From: DAONFI01 sp035403485 | GTDB taxonomy: Bacteria > Planctomycetota > Phycisphaerae > SM23-33 | Assembly: GCA_964536835.1 (NCBI GenBank) | Contig: CAZIAZ010000011.1 | Span: 1 to 56,262 of the forward strand | Direction of reading: 5' to 3' | DNA: 56,262 nt | Shown: positions 42,409 to 51,503 of the stretch, piece by piece | Numbering within the stretch: position 1 is the first letter of the stretch | Layout of the letters: the number at the start of each line of letters is the position of its first letter | Made by a program: the position numbers and the translations under genes | The notes under the pieces: generated by a model | Seen by the model: the letters and a program-made list of their open reading frames with translations, nothing else | Told to the model about the DNA's origin: nothing | Database searches by the model: none

Positions 42409-44139
42409 TCACGCCCGAAAAATTGAACCGAATTTTCTGCCCATGATTATGCTTGAAATCGCCATCGTGCCGCCCAGCAGTACCATGCCGTATACTCCCA
42501 GCGCTGCGGCGATGTTGGCTGAAAAGCCCGTGCCCGAATTGTACAGCGAATAAATCTGTTTCGTTATCGGATAGTTTTCCGCCACCTGTGCCAGCACCAG
42601 CGAGTCGCTGACTTCGAGCATGGCGAATGCAAACGCCAGCACCGCCGCTGCGGCAAAACTGGATGTGAGCAGGGGCAGGGTTATGCGACGGGCGGTTTTT
42701 ATCCTGCCTGCGCCGAGATTGCGCGCCGCCTCTTCATAGGTTGTCGGTATCTGCTGCAAGCCGGCTGATATGCCGCGAACCACCAGCGGCAGACGTCGAA
42801 CGCTGTATGCGATTATAAGGATGACGGCCGGGTATTTGCCGAGTGGGCCTATTTTCGCCAGCGGGCCGGTTGCCGTCATGGCTACGTAGCCGGCAGCGAG
42901 TATAAGGCCCGGCACAGCCAGCGGTAACATTGCCATCGCGTCGAGCACGCTGCTGCCGACGGTTCTGCCCCGCACGAGCAGCCAGGCGATTAACCCGCCC
43001 ATAATTATGTCAATCACCGTTGAACAGCCTGCGTATTGCAGCGAGTTTACTATGCTCAGATATGTCTGAGAGTCCGTAACGACGCCAGCCATGTGTGCAA
43101 AAGTGTATTGTTCCGGCAGGATGGAGTCAAACCAGTCGCCGGCTAGAGCGCTCAGGACGACGCCGATGTGCGGCAGTATCGCCATAACCGTCACTGTGCC
43201 GAACAGTACCCACGCTCCCAGTGTGCCAGCCGCGCCGAGTCGTTTAGTAACAGCGCCTCGCATCGCCCGCGTGTTTATCTGCTCAGGTTCGCGGCCGAGT
43301 ACGAATTTGCCCAGTACGTAACAGGCGATGGATACCGCCAGCAATACCACCACCAGTGCAAAATCGCTGCCGAAATATTTGCCGCTGGTCAGTGAACTGA
43401 AGATACGCACGCCGGCCAGGTCGCGATAGTTGAGCATTAGCGGCGTGCCGATATCGGTAAGCGACCATATGAATACAATCGCACCGCCGGCGAAGAGGCC
43501 GGGCCGTATCTGCGGCAGAATTATCCGTCGCAATCTCACCCACGCCGGCGCGCCGAGATTCTCCGCCGCCTCAACCTGCGACGGGTCGAGATTCGTCAGA
43601 GATGCGGCTGCATTCAGATAGATTATCGGGAACAGATGCAGTACCTGCATGATTACCACTCCGACGAAGCCGCTTGCCAGCCAGTCCGGCGGCAGCTCGC
43701 CTGAAGCGAAATCTATCACGCCAAGTCTGTCCAGCAGCAGATTCAGCGAGCCGAACTGGCCCAGAAACCGCTGGATGGCTATCGCGCCGACGAACGGCGG
43801 CAGTATTAGCGGGGCAAGCATCATCAGAGAAAAAAACTCCCTGCCGATAAATTCGCATTCCACCCTCAGCAACGCCAGCGGCAGTGATATTATCGTACAG
43901 GCGACGGTCGTTATCGCGGCGAGCAGCAGCGAGTTGCCCAGCAGCCGCAAACTGCCGTCGTCGGCTAAACGTGTGAACCAGTATAAACTGAATTGCCCGT
44001 TCTGCGTGACGAACGCGTCGTGCACCGCTATGCAGACCGGGTATATCAACGCTGCCGCAAGCAGTGCCGTCAGCCCCGCGGTCAGCGATGTGCCGAATGG
44101 TTCTACGAATATGCGTTTTATGTAGCCGCCAAAGCTCAT
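42409..44139 (-). CDS. ABC transporter permease with two fused membrane domains (FbpB-like)
   Basis: This 576-residue protein has about 12 transmembrane helices in two homologous halves. Each half has an EAA coupling loop: VEAAENLGAPAWVRLRRIILP in the first (seen as VEAAENLGAPAW) and YEEAARNLGAGRIKTARR in the second. The fused form is typical of Fe(III) permeases of the FbpB/SfuB class. Its ATG overlaps the stop of the binding-protein gene (ATGA), so order and coupling are binding protein, permease, ATPase. Confidence 0.93.
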   Translation of the reverse strand: MSFGGYIKRIFVEPFGTSLTAGLTALLAAALIYPVCIAVHDAFVTQNGQFSLYWFTRLADDGSLRLLGNSLLLAAITTVACTIISLPLALLRVECEFIGREFFSLMMLAPLILPPFVGAIAIQRFLGQFGSLNLLLDRLGVIDFASGELPPDWLASGFVGVVIMQVLHLFPIIYLNAAASLTNLDPSQVEAAENLGAPAWVRLRRIILPQIRPGLFAGGAIVFIWSLTDIGTPLMLNYRDLAGVRIFSSLTSGKYFGSDFALVVVLLAVSIACYVLGKFVLGREPEQINTRAMRGAVTKRLGAAGTLGAWVLFGTVTVMAILPHIGVVLSALAGDWFDSILPEQYTFAHMAGVVTDSQTYLSIVNSLQYAGCSTVIDIIMGGLIAWLLVRGRTVGSSVLDAMAMLPLAVPGLILAAGYVAMTATGPLAKIGPLGKYPAVILIIAYSVRRLPLVVRGISAGLQQIPTTYEEAARNLGAGRIKTARRITLPLLTSSFAAAAVLAFAFAMLEVSDSLVLAQVAENYPITKQIYSLYNSGTGFSANIAAALGVYGMVLLGGTMAISSIIMGRKFGSIFRA

Positions 44140-45539
44140 CTGATTATTTTCTCGTATTTGTTCCGCCAGTAATTATGCCAACCGGTCATGATTTTTTCGT
44201 TCTCGACGGCGTTCTGCATATGGATGACTGTCTGCGGGGCTAGCGCATTGTCCGGCAGGGCGTAGAATTCCGTCGTTAGTACGGGGTCGGCGATGATGCG
44301 CTTGCGGGCCTGTTTGAGCAGGTCGCCCTGCATGACGGCGGCGGCATAGATAAGATTCTTCAAAATGTTGTAGTCGACGCCTGTTGTTGATGATTTTCCG
44401 GCGGCTGTGTCGGCGAGATACGGATTCGGCAAATCCGGCAGGGCGTATCGGACATAAAAATCGCTGGTGTAGAAGTCCATGCGTATGGGGGCCATGAAGA
44501 GGTCTTTGACGGCTGGGCCGACCGGCGTACCGGCGCGGCAGCCCAGGATAGCCTGGCCGCCAGGAGACAGCACGAAATTCACAAACGCGCGGGCTAACGC
44601 AGGATGCGGCGGATTTTTAAGTATCCCTATCGGGTCGGCGGAAAACATGTCAGTTGCGGAGATGTATTTCAGCCGCCCTGGATAACGGCTGACTCGCATT
44701 GTGCCATAAAAACTTATTACCGTCGCAAGCGGGGCTTCAGAGATTACGGCGTCGGCTGCTCCGCCGGCGCTGTCGTAGAATTTCTTTGCGTTGCCGCAGA
44801 TGGCAAGTACCGTCGGCCAGCCATTGCCGGCGGCGGCGTTATTGTCGTATATCGTCTTGTAGGCTGCCGCCGCGGAACTGGACTTCGTGGGGTCGGCTAG
44901 CGCGACCAGCCCGAAATATTTTTCGTCGCCCAGATCGCGAAACGTATGCGGGACGGGCCGGCCGAGACGTTTTAACAGCGGCAGATTCGCCAGTATACCG
45001 AAATTGCTCACCGTACTGCCGCACCAGTAACCTTGCGGGTCGCGGAATTCTCCGCCGGCTACATATTGCGGAATATTTTCGAGAACGGTTGCCGGCAGAA
45101 CAAGCTTTTGCAGCAGGCCGCCGTCGCGAAGCGTATTGAAAATGTCCATCCCGCCGCCCCATACCACGTCTATGCCGCTGCCTGACGCCCGCGAATAGAC
45201 GTTCTGCAGATAGCTTAAAATTTTATTGCCGCCGCCTCCCACGTCACGCCATTCGCACTCTACTCGTCTGCCGTTGTCCAACGCGTACTTGTGGGAAAAC
45301 GCGCGCGAAAATTCTTCCTGTATGGACTGATTGTGCGGGCTGATGATTACGAGTTTTTCCGAGGGCAGTTGTGAAAATGGGCAGCCCCATTTTTTTTCGA
45401 TTCCGGCAAAAAATTCGGCGTCGGTTCGACTGTGTTGCGACGTTTTTCTGTCGGCGTCGGAGCAGCCGGCCAGCAGCGTCGCGGCACACAATACAGCCGT
45501 GATAAGTAAATTCGTTATTTTTACCGGAAAAGCAGGCAT
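44136..45539 (-). CDS. ABC transporter substrate-binding lipoprotein (Fbp-like)
   Basis: The 467-residue protein has a lipobox (LLAGC, cysteine about 26) and the class II binding-protein pattern: LVIISPHNQSIQEEFSRAF, DVVWGGGMDIFNTLRDGG, EAPLATVISFYGTMR and VNFVLSPGGQAILG. These fit the Fe(III)/thiamine/polyamine binding family. The iron-binding tyrosine pair of FbpA is not obvious, so the ligand is uncertain. It is about 120 residues longer than usual FbpA. It is the first gene of the three-gene operon and diverges from the kinase-like fusion gene. Confidence 0.88.
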   Translation of the reverse strand: MPAFPVKITNLLITAVLCAATLLAGCSDADRKTSQHSRTDAEFFAGIEKKWGCPFSQLPSEKLVIISPHNQSIQEEFSRAFSHKYALDNGRRVECEWRDVGGGGNKILSYLQNVYSRASGSGIDVVWGGGMDIFNTLRDGGLLQKLVLPATVLENIPQYVAGGEFRDPQGYWCGSTVSNFGILANLPLLKRLGRPVPHTFRDLGDEKYFGLVALADPTKSSSAAAAYKTIYDNNAAAGNGWPTVLAICGNAKKFYDSAGGAADAVISEAPLATVISFYGTMRVSRYPGRLKYISATDMFSADPIGILKNPPHPALARAFVNFVLSPGGQAILGCRAGTPVGPAVKDLFMAPIRMDFYTSDFYVRYALPDLPNPYLADTAAGKSSTTGVDYNILKNLIYAAAVMQGDLLKQARKRIIADPVLTTEFYALPDNALAPQTVIHMQNAVENEKIMTGWHNYWRNKYEKIIR

Positions 45540-45697
45540 GACATGAGTTTATTGAATTTGCGGGAAATTCGCAATAAAAATGAACGGCTGGACTTCTGGT
45601 CGAGACTGTCTTGTTGCCGCCGCGGCTGGGTACTTTTCTGTGGCACTTTTGCGGTGCATGATATAGACTGTCGCTCTGTATCATCAGGAGTTTTCAA

Positions 45698-46810
45698 ATG
45701 AAAGCAGTGGTTACCGGACAGGTCGGCCTGAACAAGAAGAAATTCATCCGGCGGGTGCATGAAATCGCCCTCGAAATGGGTATGGATTTCAAAATTTTCA
45801 ACGTCGGCGACATGATGTACGCCGAGGCGCCGGATGTGGCGAAAGGCAAGATTCTCGACCTGCCGCTGGTGCGGCTGGACAACCTTCGTCGCAGCGTTTT
45901 TAAGGATATTCTCGCCGAAGCCGACCGCGGCTGTGACCTGTTGGTGAACACTCATGCCACGTTTCGCTGGAATCATGGGCTGTTTTTCGCGTTCGACCAC
46001 GACCAGATGGCTATGCTGGATGCGGATTTGTACATAGTGCTTGTGGAAAACATCGACCGCGTGCACTATCGGCTGACTCGCGACGGCTTTGCAGAGCATA
46101 TCCTCAAAGATCTCATGGTCTGGCGCGAGGAGGAAATTCTGACGACGGAACTGTTGTCTCGCGTAATGCGCGGCCACGGCTGTTTTTACATTTGTGCGCA
46201 GGGTGATGATTCGACTGCGCAGACGGTTGCAAGGCTGATGTATTGCAGCCGTGAGATGAAAAAGGCGTACCTGAGCTTCCCAATGTCGCACGTGGCTGAC
46301 CAGCCGGAAATTTTACGTGAAATCGACGAATTCAGAATGATGCTTAAAAAATGTTTCATATGTTTCGACCCTGCGGATATCGAGGAAAAACAGCTGTGCT
46401 TCATGGCTGCCGACGCGGCGAGGGCGGGACGGAATTTCGTCGAGGTTGGCCCTTACGATGAAAAGGCCAGGCTGGATTTGCACCAGTTGCTGGACATCAT
46501 TCCCGACATAGACGGCCAGATTTACGTGCGGGATTTCAAACTGATAGATCAGTCCGACATGATAATTTCACTTGTGCCGGAACTGCCGGGCGGCAAGCCG
46601 GCTATTTCCAGCGGCGTGGAACGCGAACTTCAGCATGCCCATGAATCCACGCGCGACGTGTTCGTAATCTGGAAGCCGCGCCGTGAGCCGAGTCCGTTCA
46701 TAACTGAAACGGCTACAAAGGTTTTCCATTCGACGCAGGAGGCCATGGGCTATTTTTTGCAAAATGGCTACATAGGCCATAATGACAACCCCGGCCCGCT
46801 CTTCGGGTAA
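45698..46810 (+). CDS. Adenylate-kinase-like NTPase fused to a nucleoside 2-deoxyribosyltransferase-like domain
   Basis: This 370-residue protein has two parts. Residues 1-185 look like an adenylate-kinase-like P-loop fold: MKAVVTGQVGLNKKKFIRRV has a degenerate P-loop ending KKK instead of GK(S/T), and a later DADLYIVLVENIDRVHYRL resembles the NMP-kinase strand and LID. From AYLSFPMS (about 190) to the end it resembles a nucleoside 2-deoxyribosyltransferase (VRDFKLIDQSDMIISLVPE, then SSGVERELQHA). The pairing suggests nucleotide metabolism or sensing, which fits the downstream dUTPase. AGGAG lies before the ATG. The substrate is unknown. Confidence 0.65.
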   Translation: MKAVVTGQVGLNKKKFIRRVHEIALEMGMDFKIFNVGDMMYAEAPDVAKGKILDLPLVRLDNLRRSVFKDILAEADRGCDLLVNTHATFRWNHGLFFAFDHDQMAMLDADLYIVLVENIDRVHYRLTRDGFAEHILKDLMVWREEEILTTELLSRVMRGHGCFYICAQGDDSTAQTVARLMYCSREMKKAYLSFPMSHVADQPEILREIDEFRMMLKKCFICFDPADIEEKQLCFMAADAARAGRNFVEVGPYDEKARLDLHQLLDIIPDIDGQIYVRDFKLIDQSDMIISLVPELPGGKPAISSGVERELQHAHESTRDVFVIWKPRREPSPFITETATKVFHSTQEAMGYFLQNGYIGHNDNPGPLFG

Positions 46811-46857
46811 AAATCGCAAATTGAAATTTTTACCTTTTTGCGGTATCATCTTCACCC

Positions 46858-47490
46858 ATGAAAATACTTGTGACAGCCGGGCCGACGCGCGAGCCGATAG
46901 ATTCCGTGCGATTCATAACCAATGCATCCAGCGGCCGAATGGGCATTGCCGTTGCCAATGCGGCAGCGGCGGCTGGCCATGAGGTGACGCTGCTGCTGGG
47001 GCCGGTGGCGGACGATGCTGTCTCTAAAAATGTAACTGTTGTCAGATTCGTGACTTTTGACGATTTGAAGGCTGCTGCCGAGTCGCGGTTTGGCAGCTGT
47101 GACGTACTGGTGATGGCTGCCGCCGTTGGGGATTTTACCGTCAAAAATCGAACGGAAACCAAAATTTCACGTCGAAACGGCCCGATTGAACTTGAGCTTG
47201 TTCCGACGCCGGATATTCTCGGCGAACTCGGCAGACGTAAGTCCTGTCGTCAGCGGATAATATCTTTTGCCGTGGAAGACGGCGGCCGGCAGCAGGCTAT
47301 CGTCGATAAGGCTCGCAGCGAGATGGCTCGCAAAAACGCCGATTTCTGTGTACTGAATACGCCTGCGGCCATGGCGGCTGAGGCGAGCATGGCCTGCATA
47401 CTTTCGCCGGCTGATTTTGTGCTGCAATGGGCATTCCGAAGCAAAACCGAACTGGCTGAAGAAATAGTCAGAATTTTTGAGTCCGAGTGA
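46858..47490 (+). CDS. coaB: Phosphopantothenate-cysteine ligase domain (stand-alone CoaB)
   Basis: The 210-residue protein is a DFP/CoaB domain on its own. It opens ILVTAGPTREPIDSVRFITN, then NASSGRMGIAVA for nucleotide binding, VMAAAVGDF, and the KISRR stretch matching the conserved KxKK substrate loop. It ligates cysteine to 4'-phosphopantothenate in CoA synthesis. In most bacteria this domain is fused behind the decarboxylase CoaC; here no CoaC half precedes it, so CoaC must be encoded elsewhere. The next gene follows within 14 bases. Confidence 0.92.
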   Translation: MKILVTAGPTREPIDSVRFITNASSGRMGIAVANAAAAAGHEVTLLLGPVADDAVSKNVTVVRFVTFDDLKAAAESRFGSCDVLVMAAAVGDFTVKNRTETKISRRNGPIELELVPTPDILGELGRRKSCRQRIISFAVEDGGRQQAIVDKARSEMARKNADFCVLNTPAAMAAEASMACILSPADFVLQWAFRSKTELAEEIVRIFESE

Positions 47491-47504
47491 CTGGAGAGAT
47501 GTGT

Positions 47505-47960
47505 ATGAATTGTCCGATAAACATAAATATATGCCGTATAGACGGCCATGAAGACGTACCGCTGCCGAGATATATGACCGAGCATTCCGCCGGCATGGAT
47601 GTCTGTGCCGCGGTTACCCAGGATGTCGTACTCTCGCCAGGTGATATAAAGCTCATCCCGTGCGGTTTTACGATGTCCATTCCCGATGGTTACGAGGCGC
47701 AGATGCGGCCTCGCAGCGGGCTGGCTCTCAAGCACGGTATAATTCTGCCGAATTCGCCAGGTACGATAGATGCCGATTATCGCGGCCCGGTAGGCGTGAT
47801 TTTGAGCAACATCGGCAGTGAAGATTTCGTAATAAAACGCGGTATGCGTATCGCGCAGATGATAATAGGCAAAGTTGAAAAAGCCTGCGTAGTTGAAGTA
47901 GAATCGCTGGATTGCACTTCACGCGGCGCGGGCGGTTTCGGGCATACCGGCTTGCATTGA
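47505..47960 (+). CDS. dut: dUTP diphosphatase
   Basis: This 151-residue protein has all five trimeric dUTPase motifs: HSAGMDVCA, PRSGLA, GTIDADYRGPVGVI, GMRIAQMII and the C-terminal RGAGGFGHTGL. It hydrolyses dUTP to dUMP and PPi, keeping uracil out of DNA. The ATG at 47505 follows GGAG by eight bases; the longer frame from GTG 47487 overlaps coaB and is less likely. The fourth residue after DADYRG is proline-valine rather than the usual glutamate, a minor variant. Confidence 0.96.
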   Translation: MNCPININICRIDGHEDVPLPRYMTEHSAGMDVCAAVTQDVVLSPGDIKLIPCGFTMSIPDGYEAQMRPRSGLALKHGIILPNSPGTIDADYRGPVGVILSNIGSEDFVIKRGMRIAQMIIGKVEKACVVEVESLDCTSRGAGGFGHTGLH

Positions 47961-48032
47961 CGTTGTGGGATTCGCAGTTGTCGGCTGAGCGTTACAGCCG
48001 ACAATCCCGTAAAATCTCAATGTCGCCGATAA

Positions 48033-50543
48033 ATGCCCGCAAAAGATACACGGATGACTAAAAGGTCTAAAACAACACGGACGGATGACAACACTGAAAA
48101 AAACGGACCGCGGTTCTGGTGGTACTGTTTTTCACTCCTTCTGCTCGGCGCTGTAGTGCTATGCTGGGTCAGCGTGCTGAGTTTTGTGGTCTCCGATTCG
48201 CCGAATGCGGATTATCTGCGGCCTGATGCCGCGGTGCAGAACCGTTGCGGCATAATCGGCGCGTATATCGCCTATTACACGCGGTATTTTCTGGGCGTCG
48301 GCTCATATGCAACGCTGGTCTGTCTGACGTTATGGTCTCTGCGGCTGATGAGCGGCCGGGCTGTGCCGTATTGGACGTGGCGAATGACCGGCATGTTCGT
48401 ATTGACGGCTGGCATAAGCGCGGGGGCGTATATGCTTCAGCCGAATCTCGCAACACCCTTTGCCGAAACGTCCGCAGGAATACTGGGTTCGTATACGGGT
48501 ACGCTGCTGGGCGTTTTCGGGCCTATGGGCCAATGGCTAGTATTGGGTATAGTCCTGTGCATAGGCCTGGTTTTTGCGGCTGATAACTTCGTCGCAGGCG
48601 TATTGGCGGCGCTGAAAAAACTTTTTGCACCGAAGAGCGAACTTGCAATTAAATTCGCCGAACTCAAGCAGAAACGCAAGGAAGAGAAGGAACGTCTCAA
48701 AGCCGCAAAACTGGCGGCTGTCGAAGAGGCTCGTAAACTCAAGGAACAGGAAAAACGGCGAAGAAAAGAGGAAAAGGAGCAAGCTCGCCAGGCGGCGATT
48801 GCCGAAAAACAGGCAGCTAAGGCTGCAGCCGATGAAAATGCCTCCGCCATGCAGGCCGAGCAGCAGAGTGAAGAAGCTGTGCCTGAAGATATTGAACTGC
48901 AGCAGGATATTTTGTTGGAAGATATAAAAACTTCTTCTGCGGAAACATCCGCTGCGATTCCTTCGCCTTCAGGTTCAGCCCCGCTGTTTGGCGACATACC
49001 CAAACCTCAGCCGCCGCAAAAACAGAAATCTGCACCGAAACCCAAAAAGACCCGTAAAACCGACCTGGAACTGCCGTCGCTTTCATTGCTTGACGAGCCG
49101 CAGCGCGGCTATTCCGAAAAGGCTGAAGTTTCCGCGCTGCAGCGTAAAATCACATTGCAGCAGACGCTGGACGATTTTGGCGTGCAGGCGAATGTTGAGG
49201 GTTACATGACAGGGCCGGTAATCACGCTGTTCGAGGTGGCTCTTGCGCCTGGCGTGAAAGTGGCGGCGATCAGTAATCTGGCGACTGACATTGCGCGTTC
49301 GCTGGCTGTTCCGGGCGTGCGAATAGTGCCGCCGAGATTCGGCAAAAACACGGTCGGCATAGAAGTGCCCAACGTCGATAAGGAAATCGTCCGCCTGAAA
49401 GAACTCGTAAATCTTCAGCCCGATGCACCGGACCATATGGAACTGCCGCTGTACCTGGGCAAGGATGCGGGCGGCAATCCGATTATCACCGATTTGGCCA
49501 AATGCCCGCATATGCTCATCGCCGGTACGACAGGTTCCGGCAAGAGCGTGTGCATAAACACCATAATAATGTCGCTGCTGCTGACCCGTCAGCCCGAAGA
49601 CGTGCGATTCATACTCGTCGACCCGAAAATGGTGGAAATGGCGGCGTTTGAAAAACTGCCGTACCTGCTCTGTCCGACTATCAACGATACCAAGAAGGCG
49701 GAAAGCATACTTGAGTGGGCTACCATAAAAATGGACGAACGCTACGAAATCCTTCGTGAAGCCGGCGTTAAAAATCTGGCGTCGTTCAACGAGCTGTCGG
49801 AGAAGGAAATTTACGAGGCGTTTCAGGCTGATACGCCTGAGGAACAGGCGAGAGTCGTCACGCATATGCCGTCGATAATCATAATCATCGACGAATTAGC
49901 CGACATGATGATGACGTCCGGCAAGGAAGTTGAATCATACATAATCCGCATTGCGCAGAAAGCCCGCGCGGTCGGCATACACTTGGTGCTTGCGACGCAG
50001 CGGCCGAGTGCGAACGTAGTCACGGGCCTTATTAAATCCAATATGCCCTGCAGGGTGAGTTTCCGCGTAGCCTCCGGCCAGGAAAGTCGCATAGTGCTGG
50101 ACCAGAAAGGCGCCGAAGTGCTCCTCGGCCAGGGCGACATGCTTGTGCTTCAGCCCGGCTCGAGCACACTCGAACGCGCACAGGGCACATATGTGTCCGA
50201 TTCGGAAATCCGCAAGGTATGCCGGCAGATAGAATCGCAGTGCGAGCAGGTCTTCGATGAGGAACTCATAAAACTCGAATCTGCGGCAGCCGGCGACGAC
50301 GACGGATTTGAAATGGAACGCGACGAACTTTTTGACGAATCTGTGGAAATCATACTTTCCGCGCGGCGCGGCAGTGTGTCGCTGCTGCAGCGCAGATTGC
50401 AGATAGGTTATGGCCGAGCCAGCCGCATAATAGACCAGATGGCTGCCGCTGGAATACTCGGCGACCACAAAGGCTCGCAGGCCCGCGAATGTCTTATGAC
50501 GCTCGACGAATGGCTGGAAATGAAAGAAGCCACCGGCGAATGA
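48033..50543 (+). CDS. ftsK: FtsK/SpoIIIE DNA translocase
   Basis: This 836-residue protein has about four transmembrane helices in the first 190 residues, then a charged E/K/A/R coiled-coil linker (205-280). A RecA-like motor follows with Walker A GTTGSGKSV (about 497-505) and Walker B IIIIIDELADMM (about 615-626). A C-terminal gamma winged helix follows (SVSLLQRRLQIGYGRASRII). It pumps DNA through the closing septum and activates dimer resolution. The start is taken at the first ATG; another seven codons later is possible. No strong binding site is seen. Confidence 0.96.
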   Translation: MPAKDTRMTKRSKTTRTDDNTEKNGPRFWWYCFSLLLLGAVVLCWVSVLSFVVSDSPNADYLRPDAAVQNRCGIIGAYIAYYTRYFLGVGSYATLVCLTLWSLRLMSGRAVPYWTWRMTGMFVLTAGISAGAYMLQPNLATPFAETSAGILGSYTGTLLGVFGPMGQWLVLGIVLCIGLVFAADNFVAGVLAALKKLFAPKSELAIKFAELKQKRKEEKERLKAAKLAAVEEARKLKEQEKRRRKEEKEQARQAAIAEKQAAKAAADENASAMQAEQQSEEAVPEDIELQQDILLEDIKTSSAETSAAIPSPSGSAPLFGDIPKPQPPQKQKSAPKPKKTRKTDLELPSLSLLDEPQRGYSEKAEVSALQRKITLQQTLDDFGVQANVEGYMTGPVITLFEVALAPGVKVAAISNLATDIARSLAVPGVRIVPPRFGKNTVGIEVPNVDKEIVRLKELVNLQPDAPDHMELPLYLGKDAGGNPIITDLAKCPHMLIAGTTGSGKSVCINTIIMSLLLTRQPEDVRFILVDPKMVEMAAFEKLPYLLCPTINDTKKAESILEWATIKMDERYEILREAGVKNLASFNELSEKEIYEAFQADTPEEQARVVTHMPSIIIIIDELADMMMTSGKEVESYIIRIAQKARAVGIHLVLATQRPSANVVTGLIKSNMPCRVSFRVASGQESRIVLDQKGAEVLLGQGDMLVLQPGSSTLERAQGTYVSDSEIRKVCRQIESQCEQVFDEELIKLESAAAGDDDGFEMERDELFDESVEIILSARRGSVSLLQRRLQIGYGRASRIIDQMAAAGILGDHKGSQARECLMTLDEWLEMKEATGE

Positions 50544-50571
50544 GACGATTGAGAATGACAGGAATGAAACC

Positions 50572-51096
50572 ATGATTATCAGACAGGAAGAACCCAAAGA
50601 TTTTAGCCGTATATATGAATTGGTAAAAACGGCGTTTCAGACTGCAAAAGTTTCCAGCGGCGAAGAACAGGATTTGGTTGAGCGGCTTCGTAAAAGCAGC
50701 GGATACATTCCTGAGTTGGCGATGGTGGCTGAAGAAGAGGACGGCAGACTGGTGGGCTACATAATGCTGACCAGGATGTACGTGCACGGCGACGACGGAA
50801 AAAAATATCCGACGCTTTTAATTGCGCCGCTGGCGGTCGCTATTGAATACAGGGACAAGGGGATAGGGTCTGCCCTCGTCAAGGAAAGCCTCTGGGCTGC
50901 CGCCGAGCTGGACTACCGTTCCGTATTTCTCGTCGGCGACCCGAAATACTACAAAAAATTAGGATTCAGGGCGGCCAGAAAATTCGGCATTACGCATCCT
51001 GGCATACCGGCCGAATACGTGATGGCGTGCGAATTGAGTCCCGATGCGCTGAAAGGCATTCACGGCACTGTCGATTGTCGCGGCCTGGATGAATGA
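50572..51096 (+). CDS. GNAT-family N-acetyltransferase
   Basis: This 174-residue protein has the acetyl-CoA binding motif A (EYRDKGIGSALVKE, Q/R-x-x-G-x-G/A type) and a late FLVGDPKYYKKLGF strand-helix, as in YhbS-like acetyltransferases. The acceptor is unknown. A purine-rich GAATGACAGGAATG precedes the ATG. It follows ftsK by 28 bases and is probably cotranscribed. Confidence 0.88.
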   Translation: MIIRQEEPKDFSRIYELVKTAFQTAKVSSGEEQDLVERLRKSSGYIPELAMVAEEEDGRLVGYIMLTRMYVHGDDGKKYPTLLIAPLAVAIEYRDKGIGSALVKESLWAAAELDYRSVFLVGDPKYYKKLGFRAARKFGITHPGIPAEYVMACELSPDALKGIHGTVDCRGLDE

Positions 51097-51128
51097 TTTT
51101 TGGCGGCGCGGCAGTTATGATGGTTCAT

Positions 51129-51146
51129 ATTTTTGGATAGGTTCTA
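51129..51146. repeat. Terminal fragment of a family-1 repeat
   Basis: ATTTTTGGATAGGTTCTA matches the outer end of the family-1 element (41245-41263) except for one missing G and the first base. No other part of the element is recognisable here. Confidence 0.45.
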
Positions 51147-51178
51147 AAAACTTTCGAAAACTGCGATAAAAAATCCAC

Positions 51179-51207
51179 TTGACGGTTTTATTCAGGCGGG
51201 ATAAAAT
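51179..51207 (+). promoter_or_regulatory. Sigma-70 promoter of the serine-biosynthesis operon
   Basis: TTGACG (51179-51184, five of six consensus bases) is 17 bases from TAAAAT (51202-51207, five of six). Transcription from here would give a leader of almost 290 bases. Confidence 0.65.
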
Positions 51208-51503
51208 TTATCTTTCCAATCGGTTGCGGACAGATTTCCAAGCCGTCTGCAACGGTGGCCCATGATTCGATTTGCGAGCGGGATTCGCAGAGTCGATGGC
51301 TTGTTCAGGGTTCGCCGCATTCAGGCTTGGCATATCGCCGCAGCTATCCCACAATTGAATATTTTTTTAAAAAATGATAAGGCAATCGGTGGCAACCGTG
51401 GCAAGGGGCTGCGGCAATGCCGGCTAGTACCGAGTGCATAACCCTTTTGGGTCGGCTGAAAAGTTTTTGCAGAAACTCCTGCCGCCCCAGCAAGGAGATA
51501 GAA
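51208..51503 (+). promoter_or_regulatory. Structured 5' leader with hidden ribosome-binding site (riboswitch-like)
   Basis: The leader contains a nine-bp stem GTTGCGGAC/GTCTGCAAC (51223-51253) and a hairpin around TGCGA/TCGCA (51273-51289). A GC-rich folded part follows (51381-51460), including ACCCTTTTGGGT inside CCGA/TCGG. Just before the start, CTCCTGC (51476-51482) pairs with GCAAGGAG (51490-51497), which contains the AAGGAG binding site. It does not match any riboswitch class that I can name. Regulation by an amino acid or one-carbon metabolite is inference. Confidence 0.45.

Noticed and set aside
45640..45670. TGGCAC...TTGC resembling a sigma-54 promoter upstream of the kinase-like gene
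   Set aside because: The spacing between the GG and GC elements is several bases too short for sigma-54.
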